This document shows positions 45,481 to 54,894 of a DNA stretch of 64,000 bases, piece by piece. A program made the position numbers and the translations under genes. The first letter of the stretch is position 1. The number at the start of each line of letters is the position of its first letter. The notes beneath the pieces are model-generated. The model was not told where the DNA came from and ran no database searches. It saw only the letters and a list, made by a program, of their open reading frames with translations. Source of the DNA: G020354785 sp964534745. GTDB lineage: Bacteria > Bacteroidota > Bacteroidia > Bacteroidales > UBA10428. The stretch lies in contig CAZHQW010000004.1 of NCBI GenBank assembly GCA_964534745.1, positions 1 to 64,000 on the forward strand. The letters run 5' to 3'.

Positions 45481-46179
45481 TTACCAGTTTTTGTCAACCG
45501 GTACTTTTTTAACCTGTTTCTGCAGCTTCTTAAGTACATCATCTTCTTCCCTTTCCAGGGCATCCAGTATTCTTTCAGCATCTTCCCTGGAAATATCGTC
45601 CTTTTTTGCAGGCTGCTGTTGTGCCTGTTGCTGCTGTTGCTGTTCCTGTTCCTGTTGTTGCTGTTGCTGTTGCTGCTGTTGCCGGTCTTCCCCGCCCTGT
45701 TGTTGCTGCTGCTGTTGTTGCTGCTGCTGCTGTTGCTGCTGCTGCTGTTGCTGCTGCAACTTAAGCATTTTCATGGCAAGCTGAAGATTATGCTTGGCAT
45801 CCATATCAGCAGGACTGTTTTTAAGGGAGTTTTTGTAGGCCTCTATACTTCTTTCAAAGTCATTTCCCTTGAAAAAAGAATTACCCAGGTTATAATAATA
45901 CCTGGCAAGTTCTTCCCTGTCCTTTTCATTTCCTGTAAGATTCATATACTTGGTCCCGGCCGCTTCATATTTCTCCTGTTTGTAAAGGGTATTTGCCAGG
46001 TTATAATCTGCTTTTTTTGAATCAGGTGTTTTCTCCAGGGCTTTACGGTATTGCACCTCAGCGGCATCATATTTTTCTTTATTGTATTGCCTGTTCCCCT
46101 GTCTTATAAATTTCCTCTCACTCTGTGAAAATACCTGGAGACTGATAAAAGCCAACATTGTATAAAATATAACTCTCAT
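45481..46179 (-). CDS. batC: BatC, TPR protein with long polyglutamine region
   Basis: 232 aa. Signal peptide 1-18 (QVFSQ). Three to four TPR units at about 20-135, with the motif YYNLGNSFFKGNDFERSIEAYKNSL. Then a polyglutamine region: 20 Gln in a row, GGEDR, 10 more Gln, and shorter Gln/Glu blocks to about residue 190; a charged helical tail follows (SREDAERILDALEREED). The Gln codons are mixed CAG/CAA, so the DNA is an imperfect triplet repeat. BatC proteins often have Gln/Lys-rich linkers, but this one is long. It could serve as a flexible tether in the envelope. Confidence 0.88.
   Translation of the reverse strand: MRVIFYTMLAFISLQVFSQSERKFIRQGNRQYNKEKYDAAEVQYRKALEKTPDSKKADYNLANTLYKQEKYEAAGTKYMNLTGNEKDREELARYYYNLGNSFFKGNDFERSIEAYKNSLKNSPADMDAKHNLQLAMKMLKLQQQQQQQQQQQQQQQQQQQQGGEDRQQQQQQQQQQEQEQQQQQQAQQQPAKKDDISREDAERILDALEREEDDVLKKLQKQVKKVPVDKNW
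45613..45756 (-). repeat. CAG/CAA triplet tract within batC
   Basis: On the plus strand this reads as CTG/TTG repeats. It is coding, with the unbroken 20-glutamine block at 45697-45756 and interruptions at 45622-45624 and around GGEDR. It is prone to slippage and may vary between strains or be misassembled. Confidence 0.85.
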
Positions 46180-46185
46180 AATTGC

Positions 46186-47223
46186 CTATATTTTCACCTT
46201 AAATATTTTAATATTCTTAAGCCATTTGTTTTTTCTTTCCAGTATCAAAAAGTCCACTACCAGCAATCCGATTGCCAGCCATATCAGCACCGGGAATTGC
46301 TCTTCATATTCAGAATATACCTTGGATTCTATTTCTGCCTTTTCAAGCTTGTTAAGATCATTAAATAGCTTGTTCAGACCTGCATTTGTACTTGTCGCAT
46401 GGTAGTATTTTCCGCCGCCGGCGGCTGCGATCTGGCTCAGTACCTTTGCATTCAGCCTGCTTGTCACAACGTCACCCTGGCGGTCTTTCAGGAATTCCTG
46501 TTTATTGTAGGCTCCCCTGATGGGTATGGGTGCCCCGTCATGTGAACCCATGCCTATTGTGTACACTTTTATACCTTTCTCATTTGCTTCTTCCGCTGCC
46601 TGTACCGCGTCTCCTTCATGATTCTCACCGTCAGAGATTATTATTATTGCCTTGTTTGTTTCGGTATCCTGTGTAAAGGAGTTGCCGGCAAGCCTTATTG
46701 CTTTATCAATGGCAGTCCCCTGGCGTGATACTATATCGGTATTAATATTATTTAAAAACATTCTCGTTCCGGCATAGTCAGTTGTAATAGGCACCTGTAT
46801 ATATGCATCGCCTGCAAAAACTATGAGTCCGATCCTGTCATTTTCCATCTGGTCAAGTAATCTCAGTATTGCCTGTCTAGACCTTTCGAGCCTGTCAGGT
46901 TTAATATCTTCCGCCAGCATGCTGTTTGAAATATCGAGGGCAATAATTATCTCAATCCCTTTTCTTTTTATCTCTTTGAGCCTGGAGCCAAACTGGGGAC
47001 CTGCCAGTGCAAATATTACGGTGATTAATGCCAGGGTGAGAATAATAAACTTCAGATGTGATCTGAAATTTGACACATCAGGCATCAACTGCTCAACCAC
47101 TGCAGGATTCCCGAATTTCCTTATCGACTTCTTTTTAATCTGATATGCAATTATATAAATTATTATAAGGACCGGTATCCCGGCCAGCATATATAGAAAC
47201 TCGCTATTACCAAATCTGAACAT
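46186..47223 (-). CDS. batB: BatB, VWA-domain membrane protein
   Basis: 345 aa from the ATG at 47223; the TTG three codons upstream is less likely. N-terminal helices (about 8-28 and 58-78), a von Willebrand factor A domain (about 90-300) with MIDAS motif DISNS in IIALDISNSMLAED, and a C-terminal membrane helix (about 310-330). Together with BatA it should form the metal-binding VWA pair acted on by MoxR. Eleven bases from the batA stop. Confidence 0.93.
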   Translation of the reverse strand: MFRFGNSEFLYMLAGIPVLIIIYIIAYQIKKKSIRKFGNPAVVEQLMPDVSNFRSHLKFIILTLALITVIFALAGPQFGSRLKEIKRKGIEIIIALDISNSMLAEDIKPDRLERSRQAILRLLDQMENDRIGLIVFAGDAYIQVPITTDYAGTRMFLNNINTDIVSRQGTAIDKAIRLAGNSFTQDTETNKAIIIISDGENHEGDAVQAAEEANEKGIKVYTIGMGSHDGAPIPIRGAYNKQEFLKDRQGDVVTSRLNAKVLSQIAAAGGGKYYHATSTNAGLNKLFNDLNKLEKAEIESKVYSEYEEQFPVLIWLAIGLLVVDFLILERKNKWLKNIKIFKVKI

Positions 47224-47234
47224 ACTAGACAAGC

Positions 47235-48233
47235 TTAAGGTATATTTTTAAGTATAGTATTTTTAAGCAGTATTTCACCTGATAATACCAGGGCTGCAGC
47301 AAAGGCAAACCACATGTATCTCTCCTGTCTTTTGCTGTATTCCCTGATATCTATCTTTGATTTCTCAAGTTTATCAATCATACCATATATTTCTCTCAGT
47401 TTCTCATTATCTGTTGCACGGAAGTATTTACCGCCGGTGATATCTGCAATTTCCTGCAGCATCTCTTCATCAATTTCCACAGGCATATCCTGAAAAATAA
47501 CAGCGCCGGTAAAAGGATTCTGCACCGGATAGGGCGCGGTACCCATACTGCCGACACCGATAGTGTATACCCTGATCCCGAATGTCCTTGCTATCTCGGC
47601 TGCTGTCAGCGGGTCAACAGAGCCCATGTTGTTAACACCGTCGGTTAAAAGTATTATCACCTTACTTATGGCATTACTGTCCTTCAGCCTTTTCACAGCA
47701 TTCGCCAGTCCGACCCCTATAGCCGTCCCGTCCTCAATCATACCGCTTTTTATGTTGCCGAAAAGGTTAACCAGCACTTTATGATCAGTGGTCAGGGGGC
47801 ACTGTGTAAAGCTTTCCCCGCTGAACACAACAAGGCCCATCCTGTCATTTCTTCTTCCCGAAATAAACTCGATAGCTATTTCCTTTGAAGCGCCAAGCCT
47901 GTCAGGCTTGAAATCGCGCGCAAGCATGCTCCCTGATATATCAAGAGCCAGCATGATATCAATACCTTCAGTAAAGCTTTTTTCCCAGCTACGCGTGGAC
48001 TGGGGCCTTGCAAGCACTATGATAAGGAGGACCAGTGCCAGCAACCTGAACACAAACAGGATATGTCTTAAATAAGCTTTAAAGGATCTCCCGGCGTTGA
48101 GTACCGGCTTAATGGTAGATACGAGGATTGTAGCATTGAACTTCCTTTCTTTCCATATATACCATGCAACAGCTGGTACTAATAATAACAGCAGGTAGAA
48201 ATACTCAGGATGTGCAAATTCAAACCGACCCAT
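47235..48233 (-). CDS. batA: BatA, VWA-domain membrane protein
   Basis: 332 aa. Two N-terminal membrane helices (about 10-26 and 55-80), a VWA domain (about 88-300) with MIDAS DISGS in MLALDISGSMLARDFK and the later ILLTDGVNNMG, and a C-terminal helix (about 308-330). It resembles batB and probably arose by duplication. VWA/MoxR pairs are chaperone-like systems needed for envelope complex maturation; Bat was first linked to oxygen tolerance in Bacteroides. Three bases from the preceding gene, so translation is coupled. Confidence 0.93.
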   Translation of the reverse strand: MGRFEFAHPEYFYLLLLLVPAVAWYIWKERKFNATILVSTIKPVLNAGRSFKAYLRHILFVFRLLALVLLIIVLARPQSTRSWEKSFTEGIDIMLALDISGSMLARDFKPDRLGASKEIAIEFISGRRNDRMGLVVFSGESFTQCPLTTDHKVLVNLFGNIKSGMIEDGTAIGVGLANAVKRLKDSNAISKVIILLTDGVNNMGSVDPLTAAEIARTFGIRVYTIGVGSMGTAPYPVQNPFTGAVIFQDMPVEIDEEMLQEIADITGGKYFRATDNEKLREIYGMIDKLEKSKIDIREYSKRQERYMWFAFAAALVLSGEILLKNTILKNIP

Positions 48234-48236
48234 ACT

Positions 48237-49232
48237 CTATGCAGTTAATTCTCTTTGTTTATTTTTTACTCTTTTATCTCCCGTGCCGTTCTGCTGTGCA
48301 GGCACAAATTTTGTGTTCCTCACAAACTCATAGGCGTTCTCCATAAGAGTTATATTTTCTTCGGGCAGTGGCTCACCCCTGGCAAACTTCACCAGATCCG
48401 CAAGATTCAGTAGTTGCTCCAGTATATTATAGTTTACATTCTCAATTTCCCTGTCCCTGAATTCATATAGTATTTCGCTTGTTGTCTGCTCCATTGCCAT
48501 TATATCAAATCTTCTCTCAATATATGTGCGTATAATCTCCGTTAACCTTGTATAGTATAACTTGACCTTGTTTTGCTGCCACAGTTTTTCGGCCTTAAGC
48601 TTGTCAAGCTCACGCAAGGCAACGATGTGAGGTATCTCAGGGGGCCTTATCCTTCTTAATATTGGTTTATCTTTCTTTTTCCTGTCGATGTAATAAAAAA
48701 TAAACCATATTAGCAGTCCGGTAAAAATCAGCGATAAAACTAAAGGGTATAATTCGCTGAAACTGTAGGGAGCTTTATATATTCCTTTTATATCTCTTAT
48801 TGTTCCTGTTGTATCGATTTTCACGGGAAGGACTTCAAGGTATTCTGCCGGTGAGCTTATAGAATCGGTAAATCCACCGGAGCGGTATACGAAGTTTACC
48901 GGCGGAATATACAGGAGTCCGCTATCAAAAGCTGTAACCGTTAGATTCTGGTACAGGGCTACCTTGTTATCATCCAGCTTTGAAGAATCAATTTCTGACT
49001 TATTAACTATTTCTATCTCGTCAGTAAGTTTGGCATCAAATTGCGGAAATAATACAGTTGCGCTTTCAGGCTTTATAACCTCTATTGACAAATTTACCTG
49101 GTCACCTATGAGTATCCTGTTAGTATCAAGCTCCATGCTTATAGTAAGCAGCTGACTATAAGCTGCCCGGGAAAAAAATGCCAGTGCAATTATTATATAT
49201 AAACCAGTCTTTCTTTTTTTATATCTTATCAT
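48237..49232 (-). CDS. membrane protein of the Bat operon, DUF4381/BatD-C-like
   Basis: 331 aa from the ATG at 49232; a TTG lies four codons upstream. Signal peptide 1-27 (AAYSQ), a beta-rich periplasmic domain (about 28-160), a membrane helix (about 165-188), then a cytoplasmic helical domain (about 195-300, with KVKLYYTRLTEIIRTYIERRF) like that of BatD tails. Often found between DUF58 and batA in Bacteroidota; function unknown. Confidence 0.8.
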   Translation of the reverse strand: MIRYKKRKTGLYIIIALAFFSRAAYSQLLTISMELDTNRILIGDQVNLSIEVIKPESATVLFPQFDAKLTDEIEIVNKSEIDSSKLDDNKVALYQNLTVTAFDSGLLYIPPVNFVYRSGGFTDSISSPAEYLEVLPVKIDTTGTIRDIKGIYKAPYSFSELYPLVLSLIFTGLLIWFIFYYIDRKKKDKPILRRIRPPEIPHIVALRELDKLKAEKLWQQNKVKLYYTRLTEIIRTYIERRFDIMAMEQTTSEILYEFRDREIENVNYNILEQLLNLADLVKFARGEPLPEENITLMENAYEFVRNTKFVPAQQNGTGDKRVKNKQRELTA

Positions 49233-49265
49233 GCTTTCAAACAATAAACCTTAATTTCTAATATT

Positions 49266-50135
49266 TTACCGGGCTCTCCTTTTAAAAAGATTTATTAATG
49301 GTTTAACATAGTCCTCGCCAGTTGATATTGAGGCATAGTCCACCCCAAACCTTGATAACATTTCATCCATATCTTCGTTGCGCTTTCTCCATGAATGCCT
49401 GTATGTGTCCCTTATATAGCTTTCTGAGGTATCTATCCATATATCCCGGCCGCTCTCGGCATCCAGCAGCTTTACCAGTCCGATTGGCGGCAGTTCTGTC
49501 TCTCTCAGATCATAGATTTTCAGTCCCACCAGGTCATGTTTTTTTGAAGCTATTTTGAGGGCATCTTCAAAATTGTCATCCATGAAGTCGGATATCAGGA
49601 AAGCCGTACTTCTTTTCTTTATAGCATTTATAAGAAACCTCAGGGCGCCGGTAATATTTGTTCCTGTGCTCACCGGTTCAAAATTCAGCAGTTCCCTGAT
49701 AATTCTTAATATATGCTGTTTCCCTTTCTTGGGTGGAATAAATTTCTCTATCCTGTCGCTGAACATAATGACACCGACCTTATCATTATTCTGGATGGCA
49801 GAGAATGAGAGTACTGCCGATATCTCTGTAATAAGATTTTTTTTGAGCATCACTTGTGTGCCAAAGTTGCGCGAGCCGCTGACATCTAATATCAGCATCA
49901 CTGTCAGTTCCCTTTCCTCTTCGTATATTTTGATGTAGGGATGATTGAACCTTGCTGTGACATTCCAGTCAATATTCCTGATATCATCCCCGAACTGGTA
50001 TTCCCTGACCTCACTGAAGGCCATGCCTTTTCCTTTAAATGCGGAATGGTATTCGCCTGCAAATATATGTTTTGACAGTCCCCTGCTTTTTATTTCTATT
50101 TTTCTGACACGTTTAAGTAATTCAGTTGCTTCCAC
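49266..50135 (-). CDS. DUF58 protein (VWA-like MoxR partner)
   Basis: 289 aa from the GTG at 50135, which gives the usual family start (ATELLKRVRKIEIKSRGL); a TTG four codons earlier is possible. The DUF58 block MAFSEVREYQFGDDIRNIDWNVTAR is clear, followed by a VWA-like fold with DVSGSRNFG. Soluble. DUF58 proteins are coupled to MoxR ATPases as in this operon. Confidence 0.93.
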   Translation of the reverse strand: MEATELLKRVRKIEIKSRGLSKHIFAGEYHSAFKGKGMAFSEVREYQFGDDIRNIDWNVTARFNHPYIKIYEEERELTVMLILDVSGSRNFGTQVMLKKNLITEISAVLSFSAIQNNDKVGVIMFSDRIEKFIPPKKGKQHILRIIRELLNFEPVSTGTNITGALRFLINAIKKRSTAFLISDFMDDNFEDALKIASKKHDLVGLKIYDLRETELPPIGLVKLLDAESGRDIWIDTSESYIRDTYRHSWRKRNEDMDEMLSRFGVDYASISTGEDYVKPLINLFKRRAR

Positions 50136-50157
50136 AATTATTATCAACTACTTAATA

Positions 50158-50571
50158 TTATTTCTCTTCTTTCTTTGTACTAACAGTAAAAAACCATTCT
50201 TCTTTCTTCAGGCTTACCGTATATGTCTTGCCCTGATCCCTGTATGTCCATTTATCCTCGCTGTGCCTGCTGTAGTTACTATTCAGTGAATCCAGTACAT
50301 CGCGCAGGTTGGCGTAGTCCGACATGAGCCTGACATAGGTACAGCAATCATCTTCATCAAGAAAGAACAGTAATGTCTGTTCATTTACCTTATCTTCATA
50401 TTTGAGATAATTATATGCTTTATTAATAACTCCTGCATTAAGCCTGAAGTCTCTTTGAGTCTCGTCCATCAGACTTATGATCTCATCCTTATAAAGGCCA
50501 ATGTAATTCTGGGCATTAACCCTTAATGCCAGGACAAATGCAATTAACGCTATATAAATAGTTACTTTCAT
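50158..50571 (-). CDS. small exported protein of the Bat operon, unknown
   Basis: 137 aa from the ATG at 50571. A longer frame reaching back into moxR was rejected because this start gives a clean signal peptide, MKVTIYIALIAFVLALRVNA, directly after moxR ends at 50594. The mature part is a single small domain with FFLDEDDCCTYVRLMSDYANL and ends in a basic tail. No family recognised. Its place between moxR and DUF58 suggests a role in the same envelope system. Confidence 0.6.
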   Translation of the reverse strand: MKVTIYIALIAFVLALRVNAQNYIGLYKDEIISLMDETQRDFRLNAGVINKAYNYLKYEDKVNEQTLLFFLDEDDCCTYVRLMSDYANLRDVLDSLNSNYSRHSEDKWTYRDQGKTYTVSLKKEEWFFTVSTKKEEK

Positions 50572-50593
50572 TAATTCTATGCCTGTCAGTTTA

Positions 50594-51592
50594 TTAAGGA
50601 ACCTCAATATTATTGAGTATATCAGTAATAATATGCTCGGTAGTGATATTCTCGGCTTCGGCCTCATAGGTCAGTCCGATTCTGTGCCTGAGCACATCAT
50701 GGCAAACAGCCCTGACATCCTCCGGAATAACATAGCCTCTCCTCTTAATAAAGGCATAAGCTTTAGATGCTGCGGCAAGGTATATGCTGGCCCTGGGCGA
50801 ACCTCCGTAATTTATCATGCTTGTATACTGTGGCAGGTTATATTCACCGGGATATCTTGTAGCAAAGACTATATTTAATATATACTGTTCTATTTTCTCA
50901 TCCATATATACTTCTTTAACAACCTCCCTGGCCCTAAGTATATCAGCAGGTTTCATGACTGTTGAAGGAGAAGGAAATACTTTTCCCAGGTTTTCTCTCA
51001 TTATAAGACGTTCATCATCCTGATTAGGATAATCTATAACAACTTTCAGCATAAAACGGTCGACCTGTGCTTCAGGTAAGGGGTAAGTACCTTCCTGCTC
51101 TATAGGGTTCTGTGTTGCCAGAACCAGGAAGGGCATCGGTAGTGGATAGGACTCTGAGCCTATTGTAACCTGTTTCTCCTGCATAGCTTCCAGGAGAGCA
51201 CTCTGCACTTTTGCAGGTGACCTGTTAACTTCATCAGCAAGGATAAAATTGGCAAAAACAGGGCCCTTCTTTACAAGGAAGTCCTCTTTCTTCTGGCTGT
51301 ATATCATGGTACCTATTAAGTCAGCAGGCAGTAAATCAGGGGTAAATTGTATCCTGCTGAATTTTGCATCAATAGTCTGCGCCAGCGTCTTTATGGCCAG
51401 CGTCTTTGCCAGTCCGGGCACTCCCTCAATAAGTATATGTCCGTCCGATAAAAGACCTGTCAACAAGCTGTCTATCAAATGCTTCTGTCCGATAATTACC
51501 TTTTTTATTTCAATATTAATAATATCCACAAAAGAGCTCTCCTTTTGTATTTTCTCATTTAATTCTTTTACGTTTACTGCTATTTCAGACAT
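50594..51592 (-). CDS. moxR: MoxR-family AAA+ ATPase
   Basis: 332 aa. Walker A is the atypical EGVPGLAKT at about 55-63, Walker B FANFILADEVNRSP, sensor 1 ATQNPIEQEGTYPLPEAQVDRFM. It powers the metal- or cofactor-dependent maturation done by VWA partners. First gene of the nine-gene minus-strand run moxR, small protein, DUF58, DUF4381-like, batA, B, C, D, E. Confidence 0.95.
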   Translation of the reverse strand: MSEIAVNVKELNEKIQKESSFVDIINIEIKKVIIGQKHLIDSLLTGLLSDGHILIEGVPGLAKTLAIKTLAQTIDAKFSRIQFTPDLLPADLIGTMIYSQKKEDFLVKKGPVFANFILADEVNRSPAKVQSALLEAMQEKQVTIGSESYPLPMPFLVLATQNPIEQEGTYPLPEAQVDRFMLKVVIDYPNQDDERLIMRENLGKVFPSPSTVMKPADILRAREVVKEVYMDEKIEQYILNIVFATRYPGEYNLPQYTSMINYGGSPRASIYLAAASKAYAFIKRRGYVIPEDVRAVCHDVLRHRIGLTYEAEAENITTEHIITDILNNIEVP

Positions 51593-51648
51593 ACCATTAT
51601 TAATTTTAACTTTATTAATAAATTTTTTTAAAAACGTGTCGAAGGTAA

Positions 51649-51657
51649 CAAAATTTA
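51649..51657 (-). promoter_or_regulatory. probable promoter of the moxR-bat operon
   Basis: On the minus strand TAAATTTTG followed by TTACC, close to the TAnnTTTG -7 consensus (one extra base), with TTTGG about 10 bases further upstream. Only candidate in the 202-bp spacer shared with truA. Confidence 0.4.
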
Positions 51658-51794
51658 TTCCAAATGATTTGTTATTTTTTCTTAAATGGACATAATTTAT
51701 TGAAATGTAATTAATTAACTTGTGTTAAAAAATGTTAAATGTCAGTTAGTTACAAATTATTTATAATTTAGGGCTGCCAATATAAATATAAAGC

Positions 51795-52547
51795 ATGGCT
51801 ACAAAACAAAGATATTTTATCCATTTTGCGTTTAAAGGTACAAGTTACCATGGCTGGCAGATTCAGCCCAATGCTGTTACAGTGCAGGGCATTCTGAATA
51901 AAGCCATGTCGACAGTTATCAGGGAAAATATACTGACAACAGGAGCGGGACGGACCGATACAGGTGTCCATGCAAAATTTTTTGTGGCCCATTTTGACAG
52001 TAATAACAAGGGACTGGACAATGATCCGGGATTAATTTACAGCCTCAACAGTGTTCTACCCTCCGATATCTCGGTATATAAGATATTTAAGGTCAGGCAG
52101 AATGCAAATGCCAGGTTTGATGCCATATCCAGAACTTATGAATACCGCATTTCAAGAACAAATGACCCTTTTGAAAAGGAATATAGCTGGTACATTTATT
52201 ACAGCCTGAACATTGAAAAAATGAATGAAGCGGCTGCCTGGCTTAAAAAAGTAAAGGATTTTACAAGTTTCGGCAAGTACCACACCAATGTTAAGACAAA
52301 TATCTGCCGGATATCTTATTCAAAGTGGAGTGAGGATGGGGATATGCTTGTTTTTACCATTAAGGGCGATCGATTCCTGAGGAATATGGTCAGGGCAGTA
52401 GCAGGGACTATGGTATTGATCGGACGCGGTAAGCTGGATGTTTCCGAATTTAAGAATATTATAGAGCAAAAAGTTAAAGTCAGCTACACGGTTCCTCCAC
52501 AGGGACTTTTTTTAACAAAAATAGAATACCATGTTAATATAATTTAA
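51795..52547 (+). CDS. truA: tRNA pseudouridine synthase A
   Basis: 250 aa. Modifies positions 38-40 of the tRNA anticodon arm. Catalytic aspartate D55 in GAGRTDTGVHA; other TruA features are FKGTSYHGWQIQP and FLRNMVRAVAGT. Length normal. Divergent from moxR. Confidence 0.96.
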   Translation: MATKQRYFIHFAFKGTSYHGWQIQPNAVTVQGILNKAMSTVIRENILTTGAGRTDTGVHAKFFVAHFDSNNKGLDNDPGLIYSLNSVLPSDISVYKIFKVRQNANARFDAISRTYEYRISRTNDPFEKEYSWYIYYSLNIEKMNEAAAWLKKVKDFTSFGKYHTNVKTNICRISYSKWSEDGDMLVFTIKGDRFLRNMVRAVAGTMVLIGRGKLDVSEFKNIIEQKVKVSYTVPPQGLFLTKIEYHVNII

Positions 52548-52612
52548 TATTTGCTATTGTTATTAATATTTAAAATGACTTTCTTTACTATCCATAATGG
52601 ATTATATGGATT

Positions 52613-52620
52613 ATATTTGT
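52613..52620 (+). promoter_or_regulatory. TAnnTTTG promoter box for the YfiR-like gene
   Basis: TATATTTG, exact consensus, 53 bp before the ATG at 52674. Confidence 0.5.
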
Positions 52621-52673
52621 ATAACTTTTTTTATTTTATAACGTAAAAAATTGCGAAAACATTAGTAAGGGTT

Positions 52674-53189
52674 ATGAAAAGATCTGCCATAATTACAGTA
52701 TTGTTCCTGATATTTCTTCCTGCTTTGATATTTGCGCAGACGGGCATACCACGGGCACAGGCAATGTTTATTTACAATTTCTCAAGGTTAATTGAGTGGC
52801 CGGCCAATTACAAAACTGGTCCGTTTGTTATCGGCACATTCGGCCCTTCTCCTGTTGCAGATGAATTAACAAGTTATACAACAGGCAAAAAAGTGGGAAC
52901 ACAGGATATTTCCGTACAGGAAATAAAATCAGTAGATGAAATTAATAAGTGCCACATACTCTTTATTCCTTTCAGCCGCACAAAACAAATCGGACAAATA
53001 GTAGCGAAGATTGACAACATGAGTACCCTGCTAATCACTGAAAAGGGCGGTGCCATTGATCTGGGATCAGCTATAAATTTTTTAATTGTAGGGGATAAGC
53101 TTAAGTTCGAGATGAAGCAGGCAAATGCCTCAAAATACGGGATTAAGGTAAGTGCCAAACTCCAGGAGATGGCTATTCAAAGCTATTAG
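52674..53189 (+). CDS. YfiR-like periplasmic protein (DUF4154)
   Basis: 171 aa. Signal peptide 1-21 (IFAQ). The mature part matches DUF4154/YfiR: MFIYNFSRLIEWP at the start, PFVIGTFGPSPVADEL, and ILFIPFSRTKQ, INFLIVGDKLKFEM at the end. In Pseudomonas YfiR represses a diguanylate cyclase from the periplasm; in Bacteroidota the family often occurs with sensor kinases. Here there is no YfiN nearby, so its partner is unknown. The stop overlaps that of aroE by 4 bp. Confidence 0.85.
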   Translation: MKRSAIITVLFLIFLPALIFAQTGIPRAQAMFIYNFSRLIEWPANYKTGPFVIGTFGPSPVADELTSYTTGKKVGTQDISVQEIKSVDEINKCHILFIPFSRTKQIGQIVAKIDNMSTLLITEKGGAIDLGSAINFLIVGDKLKFEMKQANASKYGIKVSAKLQEMAIQSY

Positions 53190-53944
53190 CTGTAACTGTC
53201 ACTGTTCCATATCTCCCATGCTTTCTCTGCCTGAAGATGCAGCATTAACAGACCGTTTATCACCTTGGCTCCTCTCACCGATGCTTTCTCAAGCAACTTG
53301 CTTATTTCAGGATTATATATAAGATCATAAACCAGGTGTTTGCCGGTAATATGTTCATAAGGTATATCCGGACATCTGTCAACATCGGGATAGGTTCCCA
53401 AAGGTGAAGTATTGACTATTATCCTGCACTCATCCATAAGCCGCCTGTTAAGAGAGGGATAGGATATATGGTTGTCCATCCTGGGATTTCTTGATACGAA
53501 AATATATTTTATTTGCAGGCGGTCAAATACATATGCAATTGCCTTTGAAGCGCCCCCTGTACCCAGTATTATGGCTTTTTTATGTATGTCTTTCAAATGC
53601 GGCAGAATGGATTGCTCAAAGCCATATGCATCGGTATTATAACCTGTCAGTTTAATGCTGTCATTAATCCGGTTTATCTTTATTGTGTTTACAGCTCCGA
53701 TTGATCTTGCCGTATCATCAATTTTGTCGAGGTATTTAATAACTTTCTCCTTATAGGGAATTGTGACATTTAGTCCTTTTAAATCATTGTATTCTGATAA
53801 CAGCTGAGTCAGTTCTTCAATTGTCTCAATAGGAAAGTTCAGGTAGAGGCAATCTCCGATTTTCTCACTCTGGAATTTATCATTGAAGTATTTTGCTGAA
53901 AAGGAATGGCTTAAGGGATACCCTATAAGTCCGTATATCTTCAT
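53186..53944 (-). CDS. aroE: shikimate dehydrogenase
   Basis: 252 aa. Reduces dehydroshikimate with NADPH in aromatic amino acid synthesis. Substrate residues LSHSFS (11-16), catalytic K65 in NVTIPYK and D105 in NTDAYG; Rossmann GTGGASKA. Slightly short but complete. Last gene of the operon TPR-comA-SprB-DUF368-aroE, 11 bp after DUF368. Confidence 0.95.
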   Translation of the reverse strand: MKIYGLIGYPLSHSFSAKYFNDKFQSEKIGDCLYLNFPIETIEELTQLLSEYNDLKGLNVTIPYKEKVIKYLDKIDDTARSIGAVNTIKINRINDSIKLTGYNTDAYGFEQSILPHLKDIHKKAIILGTGGASKAIAYVFDRLQIKYIFVSRNPRMDNHISYPSLNRRLMDECRIIVNTSPLGTYPDVDRCPDIPYEHITGKHLVYDLIYNPEISKLLEKASVRGAKVINGLLMLHLQAEKAWEIWNSDSYS

Positions 53945-53955
53945 AAACCCCTCTT

Positions 53956-54894
53956 TTAATGGTTATTTTGTTTCGCCAGTTTTTCAGTGAAAAATATAGT
54001 TATTAATCCTGCAATTACACATATAATAACTATTACCACTTCCCGGTTGAATACTTCCGGCACATACTTTGTGAAGCCGCTGATTACCTCCTCCCCGTCC
54101 TTAAGCACCGGAATACCGGCCGCATCAGTCAGGATAACAGCCTTCTGCCAGGGCCACAGGACGCTTAATGATCCCAGTATAAAGCCGGTCAGCAGTGCAA
54201 TGGTCTGGTTCCTGAATTTCCTGTAAATCCATGAAAGGAAATGCGAAAAAGCTATTAGTCCAACTACTGCGCCCAGCACTACAGGCACTAATATCTTAGC
54301 CCATATTTCCAGGTTGAAGCTGGAAACGGTATCTATCCATACCAGCTTGTAATTTCCCATTAGTATCAGCACAAACGAACCGGACAGTCCGGGTAGTATC
54401 ATACTGCACATTGCAACAATACCGCACAGGAACAGATACACAAAGCTATCATTCTCGACAGCAGGATTTAAAAACGATATAACAATTGCAATTGCTGTTC
54501 CTGCAATTAATGATATTATAACGCTGAGATGCCAGCGCGATATCCTCCTGCTGACAAAATATACTGAAGCGATTATTAATCCGAAGAAATATGCCCATAC
54601 ATAAACAGGATAATTACTGAAAAGGTAATCAAGCAATTTTGCCAGGGATAAAATGCTCACAGCCACACCACCAAATACGGCAATAAGGAAGTCGAGGCTT
54701 ACATGCCTGGCAAAGGATTTAAACTTCCCGGTAAATATGTACCCCAGTGCTTTTAAGTCGAATGATTTGATTGAATTAATCAGCTTTTCAAATATACCTG
54801 TAATAAGTGCTATGGTGCCGCCTGACACGCCCGGAATAACATTGGCTGCGCCAACGCCCATACCCTTGAAAAATAATCCTATGTATTCTTTCAT
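53956..54894 (-). CDS. DUF368 membrane protein
   Basis: 312 aa with about eight or nine membrane helices. The family repeats are visible: GMGVGAANVIPGVSGGTIA at about 10-28 and MILPGLSGSFVLILMGNY near 165, an internal duplication. DUF368 members have been proposed to act as lipid-carrier transporters such as undecaprenyl-phosphate flippases; this is a family inference. Its ATG overlaps the stop of the upstream gene by 4 bp, so translation is coupled. Confidence 0.88.
   Translation of the reverse strand: MKEYIGLFFKGMGVGAANVIPGVSGGTIALITGIFEKLINSIKSFDLKALGYIFTGKFKSFARHVSLDFLIAVFGGVAVSILSLAKLLDYLFSNYPVYVWAYFFGLIIASVYFVSRRISRWHLSVIISLIAGTAIAIVISFLNPAVENDSFVYLFLCGIVAMCSMILPGLSGSFVLILMGNYKLVWIDTVSSFNLEIWAKILVPVVLGAVVGLIAFSHFLSWIYRKFRNQTIALLTGFILGSLSVLWPWQKAVILTDAAGIPVLKDGEEVISGFTKYVPEVFNREVVIVIICVIAGLITIFFTEKLAKQNNH

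Noticed and set aside
45613..45756. CRISPR-like repeat array
   Set aside because: It is a triplet tract coding glutamine in frame, with no spacers; no CRISPR array or cas gene was seen in the window.
45455..46020. Plus-strand frames of poly-Cys and poly-Leu opposite batC
   Set aside because: They are the antisense readings of the CAG/CAA tract; batC has signal peptide, TPRs and operon context.
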